Assembly (NCBI RefSeq): GCF_010389155.1
Contig: NC_057763.1
Location: forward strand, 7,254,649-7,318,648
Source: Erigeron canadensis
Lineage: Eukaryota > Streptophyta > Magnoliopsida > Asterales > Asteraceae
DNA: 64,000 nucleotides
Direction of reading: 5' to 3'
A program made the position numbers and the translations under genes. Below the pieces are notes generated by a model that made no database searches, was not told the DNA's origin, and saw only the letters and a list, made by a program, of their open reading frames with translations. Position 1 is the stretch's first letter, and each line of letters starts with the position of its first letter. Positions 11,232-22,560 of the stretch are shown piece by piece.

Positions 11232-13984
11232 TGTCACACCCCGCCAAATCATTTTGGCGAGTTATGACTACAAAGGATCATAACACAAATTGTACAAGAG
11301 AACGACCACTAAACGTGTCGTTTTTATTCATTAATACCAACGTTTCAAAACATGACCTTACAATAAAGTAGCTAGGGAATACATAAGAGTTCTTATTTAT
11401 TATCTAGTACATGACTCTTGAATACTTGAGATTCCTACTCCACTCCATGAAATTCCATAACACTAGTTACCTGAGAAATACATGCTAAAACGTCAACATA
11501 AAGTTGGTGAGTCATAGGTTTATCATATCAACATAGTTTATGGATCACAAGGTTTTTATATACATAATATATATAATACTATAGCACTGAGCTCCCAATA
11601 CCGAAGCTTAACGATGTTACATTTACCCCATGCGTAGTACTTTCATCCTCAAGTACTATGAATCAAATCACAAGAACCCGTTTGATCATGCCGATCAAGT
11701 TAGCGCTACTAACTCGGGTGGGGGTGTCAAACCCAATAGATCTATTCACAAATATTCGCGCTTAAGTCCATAATTGACGGTATTGAAATAGGGGATTTAA
11801 TAGGATGAGAAACAACTCAGGCAATATATAATAATAAAGCACTTGTGTCCAATCTTAAAATAAATAAAAGTGCATGTATTCTCACCCAAAAAAAAATGAA
11901 ATATTTAAAAGGGACTATGAACTCACCTTAGTTTGATATCGAGAAAATGGTGGTTCGAAGTTGAGTATTCCGGAATTATGTGTGTCCTAAATAAATCATG
12001 TGATTTTATAAGTCAAAAGGTCACTTAAATTCTATCCGTTTTACATTACTGTCCATATTACCAACGCCAAGTTTATTTATTTGTAAAGCTCAAAATCTAA
12101 ATTATAGTATGTATCAAGAAACCCATAATACTAGTATAGTCAGAAGGTTTTCATTATTTTAGTTATTCTTCATATGTAGGCCTATATGCCAATAATCACT
12201 ATATATTCAAAATTAGAATCTCCTGATGAACTCATATTAGTAGTGTCTATACAAATAAACCCCATGTGAATAATCCATCAGCAAGTTTGATAAGAGCACT
12301 ATATTACCTTATTACATAGTAATAACAGTGGAATCGGTTTCAATTTGTTAGTGTCTCTAAAACTCAAAGTTTGAATTTAAACATAAGTCGAGATATCCAT
12401 AATTATTGAATAGGCATGAGATCGTCGTTATAGAATTTCGTTCGTATTGATATATTAACCTTTCATGTCTCTAAACTTGGACCTCCTGAGACGTTTACAC
12501 TTGATCATATACATGTTCACTAGTAGGTCATGTAAGCAAAAGTCTCTCATCTATGGTTTCTTAAGTCAATCAATTTATTTAACATGTGTAACATTATTTG
12601 GCCAGGTATATATAACTAATATGTGGGCTTAAGCATGTAGTCTTCTAGGTCCTCCCCTGTCCATGTTCATTACTTAAGGTCATTTGAATTATGCTTATAA
12701 GATTAGAACACTAATTAGCATTTCATGTTTAGAATCCATTTCTCCTGAAGTTTACTCATAGCATTGACAAAGCGATATCGTGACAAGAGTTTTTAGAATC
12801 GTTACATCGGTGAGCAGGGCCAAAAGACTTACAGCAACAGGAATCGAGAAGCGTAGGGATAATTCTAAGATGAAACGAGCTCCTGAGTTACGGTGACTAA
12901 AAACGCGTGATACTGAACAAAGAAAACGAGTTCGATTTTAATGACACATTTAGAAACAAAACAAAACTCGAATGATATAGTGAATACATAGGTACTTACG
13001 AGAGCTAACAGAAACGTTTGGTGACTCAAGACTAGATCCCAAAACAGCAACGAAGCTCAACAAATGACAACCGTGGCTAACTGAAAGTCATGGTCATAGT
13101 GTTTATGATGTTATGGTGAGATGGGCTATATTTTTCTGGTTTGAGAACAGGGGTAAAACAGGGAGGGTAAGGTGGAGTTTAAGTATTATAAATGATTGTT
13201 TAGCAATGGTGTTTTTGGTGCATTTGAGCTGGAGAATGGGATGATTATTTATAAGAGGATTGGAGCCGATCAGGAGAGTGATGAGGAATGTTTTGAACTG
13301 GTTTTATTGGTGATTCAAGAAAGGTGTCTCCTGGGTGGAAGAGTCCTGTAAACATGGTGCCTCCTTGTAACCGATCGACTTAAAGAAACAATGGGAAATG
13401 GGGTGCTTTATCTTGTAACGTGTATATGATCAATAGAATATTTTGGTTAGTATAAGAAGGAAGAGATGTCAAGAATATAATCTGACAAGATGGAGACTAT
13501 TGGTAAAAAGATAATCTGGCTGTCATGTTTAGAAAACTCATGTGTTCTAGTTGTTATTTGTCGTATTGTATTTTGAACCTTTCCTTGTTTTTGCTATAAT
13601 TGGGCTCTTTTATATACTGATGTTGATGGTGTAATGAATGAACTTGTAAAATCTTAGATTCTCATTCATGTTGCTATTGATGATATATATTCTATCATGT
13701 ATCTTGAATTTTTGATTTAACTGCTTGATGATTGACATAAGGGTTGAGTAAAAGTACCAAAAGTCATAATTTTGTTCATAAGAAATTGTCACTATTTTTA
13801 CAAGTGATATGATAGTCAACCAAACTATATATTGCTCTAAATAAAATATAGTTTCCAAAAGATTTACTTAACATTTGGTATTTTCTTTTAGTATTCAGTA
13901 AAATAAAATCTTATCATACCATATTTAACTAATTAGAATATAATCTAGAATAGATATTGACTTGGAAATTTGACGATTGCTACA
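11232..13984 (-). repeat. Probable solo LTR of a gypsy element, inserted in copia gag
   Basis: The segment interrupts gag precisely. The left junction is GCACC (11227-11231) before TGTCACACCCC, and the right junction is GCTACA followed by ACACC (13985-13989). That is a 5-bp duplication with one mismatch. Read on the minus strand it starts TGTAGCAATC and ends GGGGTGTGACA, the style of Tekay-like gypsy LTRs. A TATA-like TATATAAAAACC (minus strand, about 11550) and an AATAAA near the 3' end (about 11320) fit that orientation. There is no gag or pol coding, PBS or PPT within the 2.75 kb. A non-autonomous element is an alternative to a solo LTR. Orientation is inferred. Confidence 0.7.
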
Positions 13985-13989
13985 ACACC

Positions 13990-14166
13990 AGTGGTAGGAT
14001 GACGATGAACTGCAAGTCCATTAAGGATGGAATCTTTAAGAAGGTGACCATTTGGTTGACATTCCACATAATCCATGAATCTTTTCTTCCATAGTCCATA
14101 AGAACCACGGTAGAGAACTGGAGGTCTTGTGTCAGAACCTAATGCCAAAGCTTCACGAGAAGCCAT
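13990..14166 (-). pseudogene. SIRE-like gag, N-terminal exon-like fragment
   Basis: ATG at 14166 opens MASREALALGSDTRPP, followed by the copia gag N-terminal pattern YRGSYGLWKKRFMDYV. The frame runs to the solo-LTR target site (ACACC at 13985-13989). The remainder of gag continues at 11231. The join falls in the conserved HPTTG/IPTLDLL region, which confirms that the two pieces were one gene. The preceding 1.4 kb up to the primer-binding site is the untranslated leader. Confidence 0.85.
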
Positions 14167-14225
14167 TAGAAAGAGATTTGATTTGGAACTTGAATTGAAA
14201 AGAAAGTTGAAAATTTCAGAAGATG

Positions 14226-15116
14226 AAACGATCTTGGGAAGATCGTCTTAGGACAAGATCGTCTTAGAAGAGATCGTCCTAGATGAATGAAAGTAAGAAC
14301 GACTTGAAACAAATCGTCTTGAGTTTAAGAAGAATGAGACGATTCAAATAAGATCGTCTTAGGATTAAGAAGAGTAAGACGATTTAGAGAAGATCGTCTT
14401 GAGTTTAAGAAGAATGAGACGATTCAAAGAAGATCGTTTTGAATGAAATTTGATGAACTTTGGCTAAGTATTGAATGAAACTGAAATTGAGGAATGATTT
14501 TGAGTTTTGAAAATAGAAACTGAAAAGGAATTAAAGGAAATTGAAAATGAAATTGAAGTATAAAGAACTTTGGAAATGAAACGATCTAAAAAGAGATCGT
14601 CTTGGAATTTCGATCAAGGAAATGAAACGGTCTTGTGAAGATCCTCCTGGAAGACTTGGAAAATTTTTCTAAGTATTTTTGAAAAATTTGGAGAGAGATT
14701 TGATTTGAATTGGAAGAAATTTGATTTGAGCAAAACCAATCAATAATGATCAGTTACCCAGGAAGTGTGCGATTCCCAATCACAACAACTTCAAATGATC
14801 AACCACACCAACTCAACAAATAACAGATACTGAGACGATCTTGGTCAAGATCGTCTTAGTAGTCAGGTAACTGAGACGATCTTGGCAAGATCGTCTTAGT
14901 TTCTGCCAATCTTTTCAAAGTAAAAATACTTTGAATTTTTGACCAAACCAATCCAAAATGGATCAGTTAGCCACAAACAACACTTTTCCAACAACCACAC
15001 TTGCTAGAACGATCTTGTGAGGATCGTCCTACAAGCCACAACACAGAATGTATCAAATATGAAGAATCAAACACTGAGACGATCTTGTGAAGATCGTCCT
15101 AGTGAAGATCGTTTGA
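14226..15116. repeat. Cluster of GACGATCTT/AAGATCGTC hairpins in the copia leader
   Basis: At least ten short inverted repeats built on ACGATCTT...AAGATCGT crowd the leader between the primer-binding site and gag. The clearest are 14228-14246, 14830-14859, 14871-14899 and 15074-15102. In 14830-14859 the arms extend to CTGAGACGATCTTGG with a 0-2 base loop. Diverged or half copies lie near 14256-14283, 14299-14324, 14337-14362, 14367-14401, 14578-14602 and 15006-15030. Spacers between arms are 1-8 bases. The arrangement is visible directly; any role in RNA dimerisation, packaging or silencing is inference. Confidence 0.85.
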
Positions 15117-15539
15117 GGTCGTCTTCTCCAACAGAACACAAAGAAGAAACTCCATTGATGAATTTTAATTCTTCAATAATTTTTGATTCAGAAGGAGTTA
15201 GAACTTGAAATCACTTGCAAACTGTTTGTTTTTCAGTCCGCAACAAATCCTTAAACATAATTCAGCTTATAATACAACAGAATCAAAACCCAAATTTTAG
15301 CGCCAAAAACCAAAAATTTCAATCTAGAGATTTAGATCGAATTGGATTGTAAAATTCAACAGGAATACGTTTTGAGCTATGAGGAATCGATTGGTGAACA
15401 AAAACTAATAATTTTATGCGATTTGAATGAAGAATTATATTGAAACAGTGACGGTTGTTGAGGAAATGGTTTTGAATTGATTTTGAATGAAAATTGAGAT
15501 CAAAAACAGTTATGGATCGATATCAAAGTGATGTTTTAC

Positions 15540-15551
15540 TCTGATACCACA
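15540..15551 (-). other. Primer-binding site (initiator tRNA-Met) of SIRE-like element
   Basis: On the minus strand TGGTATCAGAGT follows the 5' LTR end (…TTACA at 15552) with no gap. This matches the complement of the 3' end of plant initiator tRNA-Met and fixes the element's orientation. Confidence 0.9.
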
Positions 15552-15873
15552 TGTAATAACACGATTTCTGCTATGGATTCGATCTCAACATTTGCGGTTC
15601 AAGTGTGTGTGTTCTTGGTGTGTCTAGTGTGTGTTTTTTAGAGAGAGGGAGAGAGACGATCTGATTTGTTGTATGTGTAAAAATGGATAAAAGGCTTAAT
15701 GGGGTGTTGTTATGATTTCTAATGTATTGAGGATATTTATACTCTAATATTACAAATATCCTTATTGTCATATCTAACTCCTCAACATTAGAAATCATTT
15801 CACCATGTCTAAACAACAATTAAGTCCACTAACTTAAATTACAATTTATCACTATTTTTGGATTTCTAACAGA
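15552..15873 (-). repeat. 5' LTR of SIRE-like element
   Basis: 322 bp, the partner of 2692-3013. Read on the minus strand it starts TGTTAGAAATCC and ends GTGTTATTACA. It is flanked outside by GACCA (15874-15878), the target duplication shared with 2687-2691. Confidence 0.92.
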
Positions 15874-16640
15874 CCATGACAAGTCAAAATCTGAAAGCAC
15901 ACGATATTCTTGCAACACTAAAGGTGTTGGATGAGAATAACGTGTCTACAAACAGAACCATCTATAATGCCCAAGAAAAACTACGGTTAATTGGGCATGA
16001 AGGTCAGACCCCAATTCAAGTTGTTTTCTCATTCTTGCAAGATAAGGGGTATCACTATCAGTATCGTTTAAATGATTCAACCTTCAAGTTAGAAGAATTG
16101 TTTTTTGTACATCCCATCTCACTGAAGATATGGCTTGCTTTTCCAGATGTTTTATTGATCGATGCTACATACAACACGAACAAGTTTGATATGCCTCTTC
16201 TTGAGATTGTTGGTGTTACTTCTACCAGCAAGACATTCTCCATAGCATTTGTCTTGTTGAATAGAGAGAGGACATCAAATTTTAATAGGGCATTAAATTG
16301 TCTTAAAATGTGCATTGGCTTATCTTATACTCCTCGTGTTATCATCACTGATAGAGACTTGGGTCTCATGAATGCATGTGACAAAATATTTCCAAATGCC
16401 TACAAGTTACTTTGTAGATGGCATATCAGTGAAAATATCACGAAGTATTGCAGACAAAGTTTTAAGTCTCACTCTGAATTTGATTCTTTTAAGTTTTAAA
16501 TCTTCAATGAACTTAGCAGACCCGACGGTTTTGATTTAATTCTTGATAATTGTGGTTGTTAATTGAGATCCAGTCATGGGTTGTCATGTGCACATGAAGT
16601 TTTGTTGCATTTCATTGCAAATGAGCCTATTCCACTACAA
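15874..16640 (+). pseudogene. MULE transposase catalytic domain and SWIM remnant (FAR1-type)
   Basis: The frame resumes exactly after the copia target duplication. It contains the MULE domain: LLIDATYNTNKFDMPL with the first catalytic Asp near 16160, ITDRDLGLMNACDKIFPNA with the second near 16350, and CRWHISENI near 16415. A stop at 16498 ends the frame. In another frame at about 16555-16610 lies a remnant CGC..RSSHGLSCAHE, which matches the SWIM finger (CxC...CxH) of FAR1-type transposases. The segment between is shortened. Catalysis is presumably lost. The domain order and the OTU region that follows mark it as a transposon gene. Confidence 0.82.
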
Positions 16641-16849
16641 TCGGTGGATTTTTTTAGAGGAAGCTTGATCTTGAGCCGAGTATAATTGTTGAAGATATTG
16701 ATCATGCTTTTTGGAGGAAGTCTGTTATTGATCTGTCCACCATTGGTGAACCCGAATATCACAAAGATAACCGAGGACGTCCAAGCTTGAAAAAACCCAA
16801 AACCAAGCCTAACCCCAAACCCCAACCCCAACTCTAAACCCCAATTTTT

Positions 16850-17563
16850 TGACTTAAACAAAGAACCAGATTTTGATGATCCTTTTGTGACTAAAACCCA
16901 AACCCATAATCAAAATCCACATACGCATAACCACAATCCGAACCCACCCTACAGTGTCAATCCATTAATGAACAATCGGTATTATTTAATTGATCAAGGA
17001 TTTGCAAATTTTCTTCCACATATCACACAGGTTCAGAATTTAAATGGAGATGGAAACTGTGGATTTAGAGTGGTAGTTGTATGCCTAGGTCATCATCAAG
17101 ATATTTGGCCTCAAGTTCGTATGGATTTATTGGATGAGTTATTTGTCCATAATGCAACATACACTTATATGTTTAACAGAGAAGGTGTGCAATCGCTTCA
17201 GCACAACTAAGTCACTTTCAAGGACCTGCACTTCCACCACATTGGATGAATATGTCAAACATGGGGTTACTCATTGCTTCAAGGTATAATGTGGTGGTTG
17301 TTTTTTTGAGCAATAGAGGAGAGACAACGTTTTTACCACTTTTTACTAGCCCACCAATGTCACAACCACATAATATTTGGGTTATTGCACGCGTCAATGG
17401 TAACCATTTTGTAAGATTGGTGCTACAAGGAGATTTTCCCATACCTCTTACTCATCCACTATGGTCTCCTAACGCATTCGACCGGACATGGGAAAATCCT
17501 TATTTGCATAGACAAAATGTGTACAACCAACTTAAATTTCCTATCATAATTATGGAGAGGTGA
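16850..17563 (+). pseudogene. OTU-like cysteine protease domain carried by the Mutator element
   Basis: After an Asn/Pro/His-rich linker (repeated NP and HN pairs, 16887-16950) the frame reads LNGDGNCGFRVV. This is the OTU active-site block with the catalytic Cys near 17060. A frameshift near 17205 moves to a second frame that starts about 17246 and contains ASRYNVVVVFLS and NGNHFVRLVL. The latter carries the expected catalytic His near 17409. The OTU family cleaves ubiquitin or ubiquitin-like conjugates. In plants, OTU domains of this subtype are seen beside FAR1/MULE/SWIM transposases. Here the domain is shifted and probably inactive. A (TTA)n tract follows and the element ends at 17840. 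Confidence 0.75.
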
Positions 17564-17596
17564 AAACTTGTATCAATATTGAAGATTAATATAAAA

Positions 17597-17598
<2 letters not shown>

Positions 17599-17643
<45 letters not shown>

Positions 17644-17644
17644 T
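17599..17644. repeat. (TTA)n microsatellite
   Basis: About 15 consecutive ATT/TTA trinucleotides lie just beyond the OTU-domain stop codon, within the Mutator element. Confidence 0.95.
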
Positions 17645-17840
17645 AAATAAATAAGTGGTCCATATTCCTTATAATTAATACTAGTTAAGTGGTCCATGTT
17701 ATACATGTCATCTATTTTGTTGGTTTTTAATAAGTAAGTGTTTTATGGTACATATATAATTTAATTTATAATAATTAAGTGGTCCATAACTAGCTTATGT
17801 CATCTAATTTGTAATCCTTGGTGTAGAAATAGTACAGGCC

Positions 17841-18950
17841 AAAAAAAAAGAAACTAGTTTGCTACTTTGTTTGACTCATTATGTCATATAAATATATATA
17901 TATAATAAAATAAAAGTTGTCATATTCATCCTATATTAGTAGGGTAGTGTTTGCTAGTATATAGTATTGTAATCAGGCATGTATGTCCATGTTGTGTTTT
18001 TTGGAAATCTCGTGAGGCATCAAGAGAAAGAAAGCAGGTTGCTTGTTATCCTTCTAAATGTACTAGCCATAATACAAAAGAAGATATGTATACAAGTATT
18101 TTTTTTTTATTTCAAGGCAAGTCATGAATTTATGGCCCTTGGGTTTAGTCAAAATATGTAAAAGAAATAGAGGGGACCATTTGTTTTGTGATTCACGTAT
18201 GAGAGAAAGACTCAATTGTATTGCCTTTTACATGATCTAGTACTAGTAGTTAATATAGTATAATATAACAAGAGTGTGTCAGATAAGGTATATATGTAAT
18301 AATAATATGAGTTGTTGATAAACAAAAGAAAGTAGCAATTAAAATGTCTAGTTGTTTGGTCGTGAGCAACTAACAGAAAACAAAAATATAATTTTTGTTT
18401 AGCTTATTCTTTTTTGATGTGTTCTTTAATCATTGAATGATTATAGGTTATTGAGAATACATAACAAGCTCGGTAAACTATTATTATTTGTGGTTTGTAA
18501 AACTACAAAAGGTAAGATAACTTACTTTTGACACACGAGGGACACAACAAAACATAGATTTGATAATTACTTCCCCTTTTACGATGTTTTAATTATCTCA
18601 TGCGTATGTTGGGTATGGGATGCATGTGGGGGAGTTGCTTGTGGATATTTTATGCATGATTATGTATTTATGCTTGTGATAAATGGTTTTTTGTGTGATA
18701 GTTGTTTGTTGTTGGCTTGTACACATAGTACACTAGACTTATTTAAGTTGCCATGTCACGAAGCACGTTAAGGGCCCTAATAATATAGCGTGGAATTATC
18801 GTGTGTTAACGTGGAATTATCATGTGTTAACGTGGAATTTATAGTGTGTTTAAGTCTTGAGCACAACGTCGCTTTCGCAATTTGTTAACGGTGATATGTT
18901 TAAAGTTGAAAATTTTTTGAAATCCACATTTTATAAAGCAGGGTGTTACA
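17841..18950 (+). repeat. 5' LTR of gypsy element, right portion
   Basis: Continues the 5' LTR after the Mutator insertion and matches the 3' LTR from about 24570 on. It ends GGGTGTTACA at 18950. At the sequence GAGCACAACGT (about 18858) it jumps to CGCTTTCGCAATTTG, skipping 799 bases that the 3' LTR retains between CAACGT at 25571 and CAACGT at 26370. The deletion is therefore bounded by a 6-bp direct repeat. Confidence 0.9.
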
Positions 18951-18953
18951 AGT

Positions 18954-18965
18954 TGGTATCAGAGA
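18954..18965 (+). other. Primer-binding site of gypsy element
   Basis: TGGTATCAGAGA begins three bases after the 5' LTR end at 18950. It is complementary to the initiator tRNA-Met 3' end for 11 bases. Confidence 0.85.
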
Positions 18966-19199
18966 CATATTTTAAGTGAACCATTGGCCATAGGTGTAGG
19001 TCTTGGACTTAAACTAGTGATATATTGCGCATTTGAGCTTTAGCATGATTGCCTAAGGACGGGTTTGGGTTGAAAGTGAGAGTAGGATTAAGGCTTACAT
19101 GTATTTGTGGTGTATATGCATATTTTTGTGGCTTAGTCTTATTTTCCTGACTTCTCGGTATATCCGTCGCTAAAGTCTTCGTTGTGACTTTATAGAATT

Positions 19200-21070
19200 A
19201 TGGTGAACACAAGGAGCATGAATGGTGTTAACGGAGCGAGTGTCGGTAACCCGAATAACAATGTGAATCCTCGTCCTACTGAAGCTGAAATGGCTGAATT
19301 GCTTCGCAGTGTCACCAATGAATTAACCAGGACAAGAGCTGAGTTGACTGAAATCAGAAATGAGAGGGATCATCTATTGAATTAGCCTGAAAGGTCAGGG
19401 GAGAGTTACCCTCGCCGGAACCGTTAGAATGAGGAACTATCTCCTACCCGTTCTTTCACGGGTAATACTTCTTCGATTCACTCTATTCATCGCATGAGGA
19501 CAGGACACTTGATGGTCACGATGGTGATATTAATAGGAGGGGTAGGGATGATGGTGATAAGATAATTGACAGAAATAATCGTGATCGTGGGGATAACCGT
19601 GATACGGTTCATGAGTATAATAATTTCATGAAATGCAAGCTGAAGTTTTTCAAGGGTGGTCACAATCCGGTGGCCAATAGATGTTGGATTATGCATATGG
19701 AAGTGGTATTTGAATCTTGTGATTGCCCAGAGAATAAGAAAGTATTGTTTGCCTCGAGAATGTTGGAGGAAAGTGCTTTGGATTGGTGGAATACTCGTAG
19801 CATTGTTTTGGGTTCAGCCTACATTTCTAGCATGACTTGGTAGTCTTTTGTTGGGTTATTTGAAAGGGAGTATTGTATTGACAGGGACTTAGAGGTATTG
19901 GAGCAGTCGTTCTTGACTCTCAAAAATGGCGATAAATCTGTGGAAGAATATGCTAAGTTGTTTCATGAGAAAATGACATTTTGTCCTCACTTGTGTGCTA
20001 CTGAAGCAACTATTGTTACCCGTTTCGTGAATGGACTTCCAGCTGAGTATCGTGGGTTCTGCAGAAGTAAAGCAACTTTGAGTTTGGCTGTCGATGAGGC
20101 TAAGCGTGTGGAGTATGATTTGGGGTCCCGGGTTAGGAAGGATGGTAATTCTGGTTTTAAAAGGAGCAATGACAGGTCTTCAGGGTCGAATAAAAGGTTT
20201 AAGGGTAATTCTTCCAATAGCAGTAATGATAAGAGGAATGGGACTTGGTGTGATAGATGCAAGTCTAAGCATACTGGGCAGTGTACTATTAGCACTCTTC
20301 GTTGTAATAGGTGCACCGCTACAGGTCATTTGGCTAAAGATTGTACTGGGGAGGCTCGTTGTTATAGGTGTAAAAAGACTGGACATCAAATTGCAAATTG
20401 CCCGCAAGCAAAAGATGGTGAGAAAAAGAATGAGCGACCGAGGACTACAGCTCGTGCCTTCAACATGACAGCTGAAAATGCTCGATCAGATGATGAGGTA
20501 GTTAGCGGTACCTTTATTATCAATTCTTCTCTTGCTAATGTGTTATTTGATTCTGGTGCAAATAGATCTTTTGTGTCTACTTTATTTGCTCCTAAGCTTG
20601 GTACAGTAACTCACCCATTAGATACACCAATTGAGGTTGAGATAGTTGATGGTCGTACTTCTATGGTTCGCAATGGCTTCTTTGATTGTTCTATTGAGAT
20701 AGAGGGTCGTTCTTTTTCTATTGACTTGTTGCCTACTACTGTTGCTAGCTTTGATATTGTTGTGGGTATGGATTGGATGTCTAAGAATGGTGTTATTATT
20801 ATTTGTTCTAAGAAGATTGTGCGTATCACTACTCCTGATGGTGATGTAGTTTCTGTCTATGGTGAGAAACCAAAGGGTAGTGTGAAGATTGTTTCTCTTG
20901 TGAAAGCTCTTAGGTGTATCCAGCAGACTAAGGATCATTCTTATCATTTTCTGGCTTATGTGATTGATTCACAGAAAGCTAATACTTCTATTTCTGATAT
21001 TGATGTTGTAGTTGAGTTTCCTGATTTTTTCCTGATGATCTTCCTGGTCTTCCTCCTGATAGAGAAGTAG
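19200..21070 (+). pseudogene. Ty3/gypsy gag and aspartic protease
   Basis: ATG at 19200 opens a gag N-terminus (MVNTRSMNG, then a Leu/Glu-rich helix) that stops at 19383. Gag resumes in another frame (19628 on), with an in-frame TAG at 19841. From 19898 it is open through the retrotransposon gag core (EEYAKLFHEKMTFCP) and three CCHC knuckles (CDRCKSKHTGQC, CNRCTATGHLAKDC, CYRCKKTGHQIANC, 20249-20402). The retropepsin motif VLFDSGANRSFVS follows near 20540. A one-base loss near 21030 shifts the frame before RT. Three knuckles is unusual next to the one or two typical of chromoviral gag. The product would be capsid plus maturation protease. Confidence 0.9.
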
Positions 21071-22560
21071 AGTTTCATATTGATCTTATTCCTGCTGCTA
21101 CCCCTGTCGCTAAAGCACCTTATTGTCTCGCTCCTACTGAGATGAAGGAGTTGATGGCTCAGCTCTAAGAGTTGCTTGATAAGGGGTTTATACGTTCGAG
21201 TTCCTCGCCTTGGGGTGCTCCTATTCTGTTTGTAAAGAAGAAGGATGGTTCTATGAGGATGTGTATCGATTATCGTGAGCTTAACAAGCGAACGGTGAAG
21301 AATAAATATCCTTTTTCTCGTATTGATGACTTATTTGATCCGTTGCAGGGTGCTTTTTATTTTTCTAAGATTGATTTGTGGTCTATTTATCATCAGTTGA
21401 AGGTGGATGGAGAAAGTGTTGCTAAAACAGCTTTTCGTACTCGTTATGGGCATTATGAGTTTTTGGTCATGCCTTTTGGTTTGACTAATGCTCCAGCTGC
21501 TTTCATGGATCTCATGAATCATGTTTACCGGCCTTATCTTGATCATTTTGTCATTGTTTTCATTGATGACATTCTTATTTACTCTAAATCTGTTGAAGAT
21601 CATCGTGAGCACTTGAGGACTATTCTTGAGGTTCTCAGGGAGAAGAAGTTATTTGCTAAATTCTCCAAGTGCGAATTCTGGCTTAAGGAAGTTCATTTCC
21701 TTGGGCATGTCATTTCTAGTGAAGGTTTGAAAGTTGATCCATCAAAAATTGAAGCTGTGATGAAATGGGAGCAGCCGAAGTCGCCGAAAGAAATTAAGTC
21801 TTTTATGGGTTTAGCTGGCCATTACAGGAGGTTCATTCAAGATTTTTCTCGTATTGCTAAGCAGATGACTGAGTTGACAAAGAAAGGGGTGAAATTCTCG
21901 TGGACTGATTCACAAGAAAAATCTTTTCAAACTTTAAAGAAGAAATTATGTGAAGCTCCTATTCTTGCTTTGCCTGAAGGTACCGAGGATATGGTTGTTT
22001 ACAGTGATGCTTCTGGTACTGGTTTGGGTTGTGTCTTGATGCAGCGAGGTAAGGTGATTACTTATGCTTCACGCCAGTTGAAGCCACATGAGAAGAATTA
22101 TACGACTCATGATTTGGAGCTTGCAACAGGTGTTTTTGCTTTGAGGTTATGGAGACATTATCTTTATGGCATCAAGTGTACTCTATTTACTGATCATAAG
22201 AGTTTGCAATATGTCTTTAACCAGTAAGACTTGAATGCGAGACAGAGGCGCTGGATGGAGTTGTTGAAAGACTATGATTGTGAAATTAAATATCATCCGG
22301 GGAAAGCTAATGTGGTTGTTGATGCTTTGAGTAGAAAAGGGCAGGGTCCAATATGTCGACTTCATTCCGTGATTACCGAGGTGAAATTTGGGTTACTTGA
22401 GTGTATTAAGTCAGCCCAAGTCGAGGCCTTGTTACCGGCTAATGTTGATGGCGAAGGAATAGGTAAAAAGAAAAGAATTGAAATAGAGGTGAATAGTTGT
22501 GGTTTTCAGACCTTAAATGGTAGGATTTGGGTGCCCAAACTCGGGGGTATACAAGAGTGA
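21053..22560 (+). pseudogene. Ty3/gypsy reverse transcriptase and RNase H
   Basis: After a stop at 21166 the RT frame runs from 21172: [14 protein letters not shown], then [23 protein letters not shown] near 21470 and the catalytic FIDDILIYS near 21565. RNase H follows, with [11 protein letters not shown] near 22000 and THDLELA near 22110. A single TAA at 22225 interrupts [12 protein letters not shown]. The frame then continues through [17 protein letters not shown] to 22560. Catalytic Asp residues of both domains are present, so decay is by point stops only. The sequence pattern is typical of plant chromoviruses. Confidence 0.92.

Larger units (their letters stand above)
2692..15873 (-). mobile_element. 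SIRE-like Ty1/copia retrotransposon, internally deleted
   Basis: Two 322-bp LTRs (2692-3013 and 15552-15873) begin TG and end CA. They are flanked by GACCA at 2687-2691 and 15874-15878. On the minus strand the primer-binding site TGGTATCAGAGT abuts the 5' LTR at 15551, and a purine tract AAGGGGGAGAA abuts the 3' LTR at 3014. Gag (14166-9367), a long charged gag-like region (9297-7960) and RT/RNase H (7963-5739) follow in order. No aspartic protease or integrase core is found between gag and RT, so the copy is a deletion derivative. The SIRE/Maximus assignment rests on the RT sequence around [10 protein letters not shown] and the long gag. A solo LTR interrupts gag at 11232-13984. Confidence 0.9.
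1711..17840 (+). mobile_element. FAR1-type Mutator element carrying an OTU domain (split by copia element)
   Basis: The element lies inside the gypsy 5' LTR. The LTR sequence stops at a run of nine A (1702-1710) and restarts after nine A (17841-17849). That is the 9-bp target duplication expected of Mutator elements, although poly-A lowers its evidential weight. The left end reads GGCGCAGGTCC and the right end read inward is GGCCTGTAC, so the terminal repeats are short and imperfect. Cargo on the plus strand, in order: FAR1-like DNA-binding domain (2346-2691), MULE catalytic domain and SWIM finger (15874-16640), OTU protease domain (16850-17563). Removing the 13.2-kb copia insertion leaves about 2.9 kb. 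Bases 1711-2345 are AT-rich with no coding signal. Confidence 0.8.

Noticed and set aside
14226..15116. CRISPR-like repeat array
   Set aside because: Repeat units are irregularly spaced and palindromic, spacers are not uniform, and the locus is a plant retrotransposon leader.
16887..17210. A host OTU gene independent of the transposon
   Set aside because: It lies between a MULE transposase remnant and the element end, is frameshifted, and has the OTU subtype usually linked to FAR1/MULE genes.
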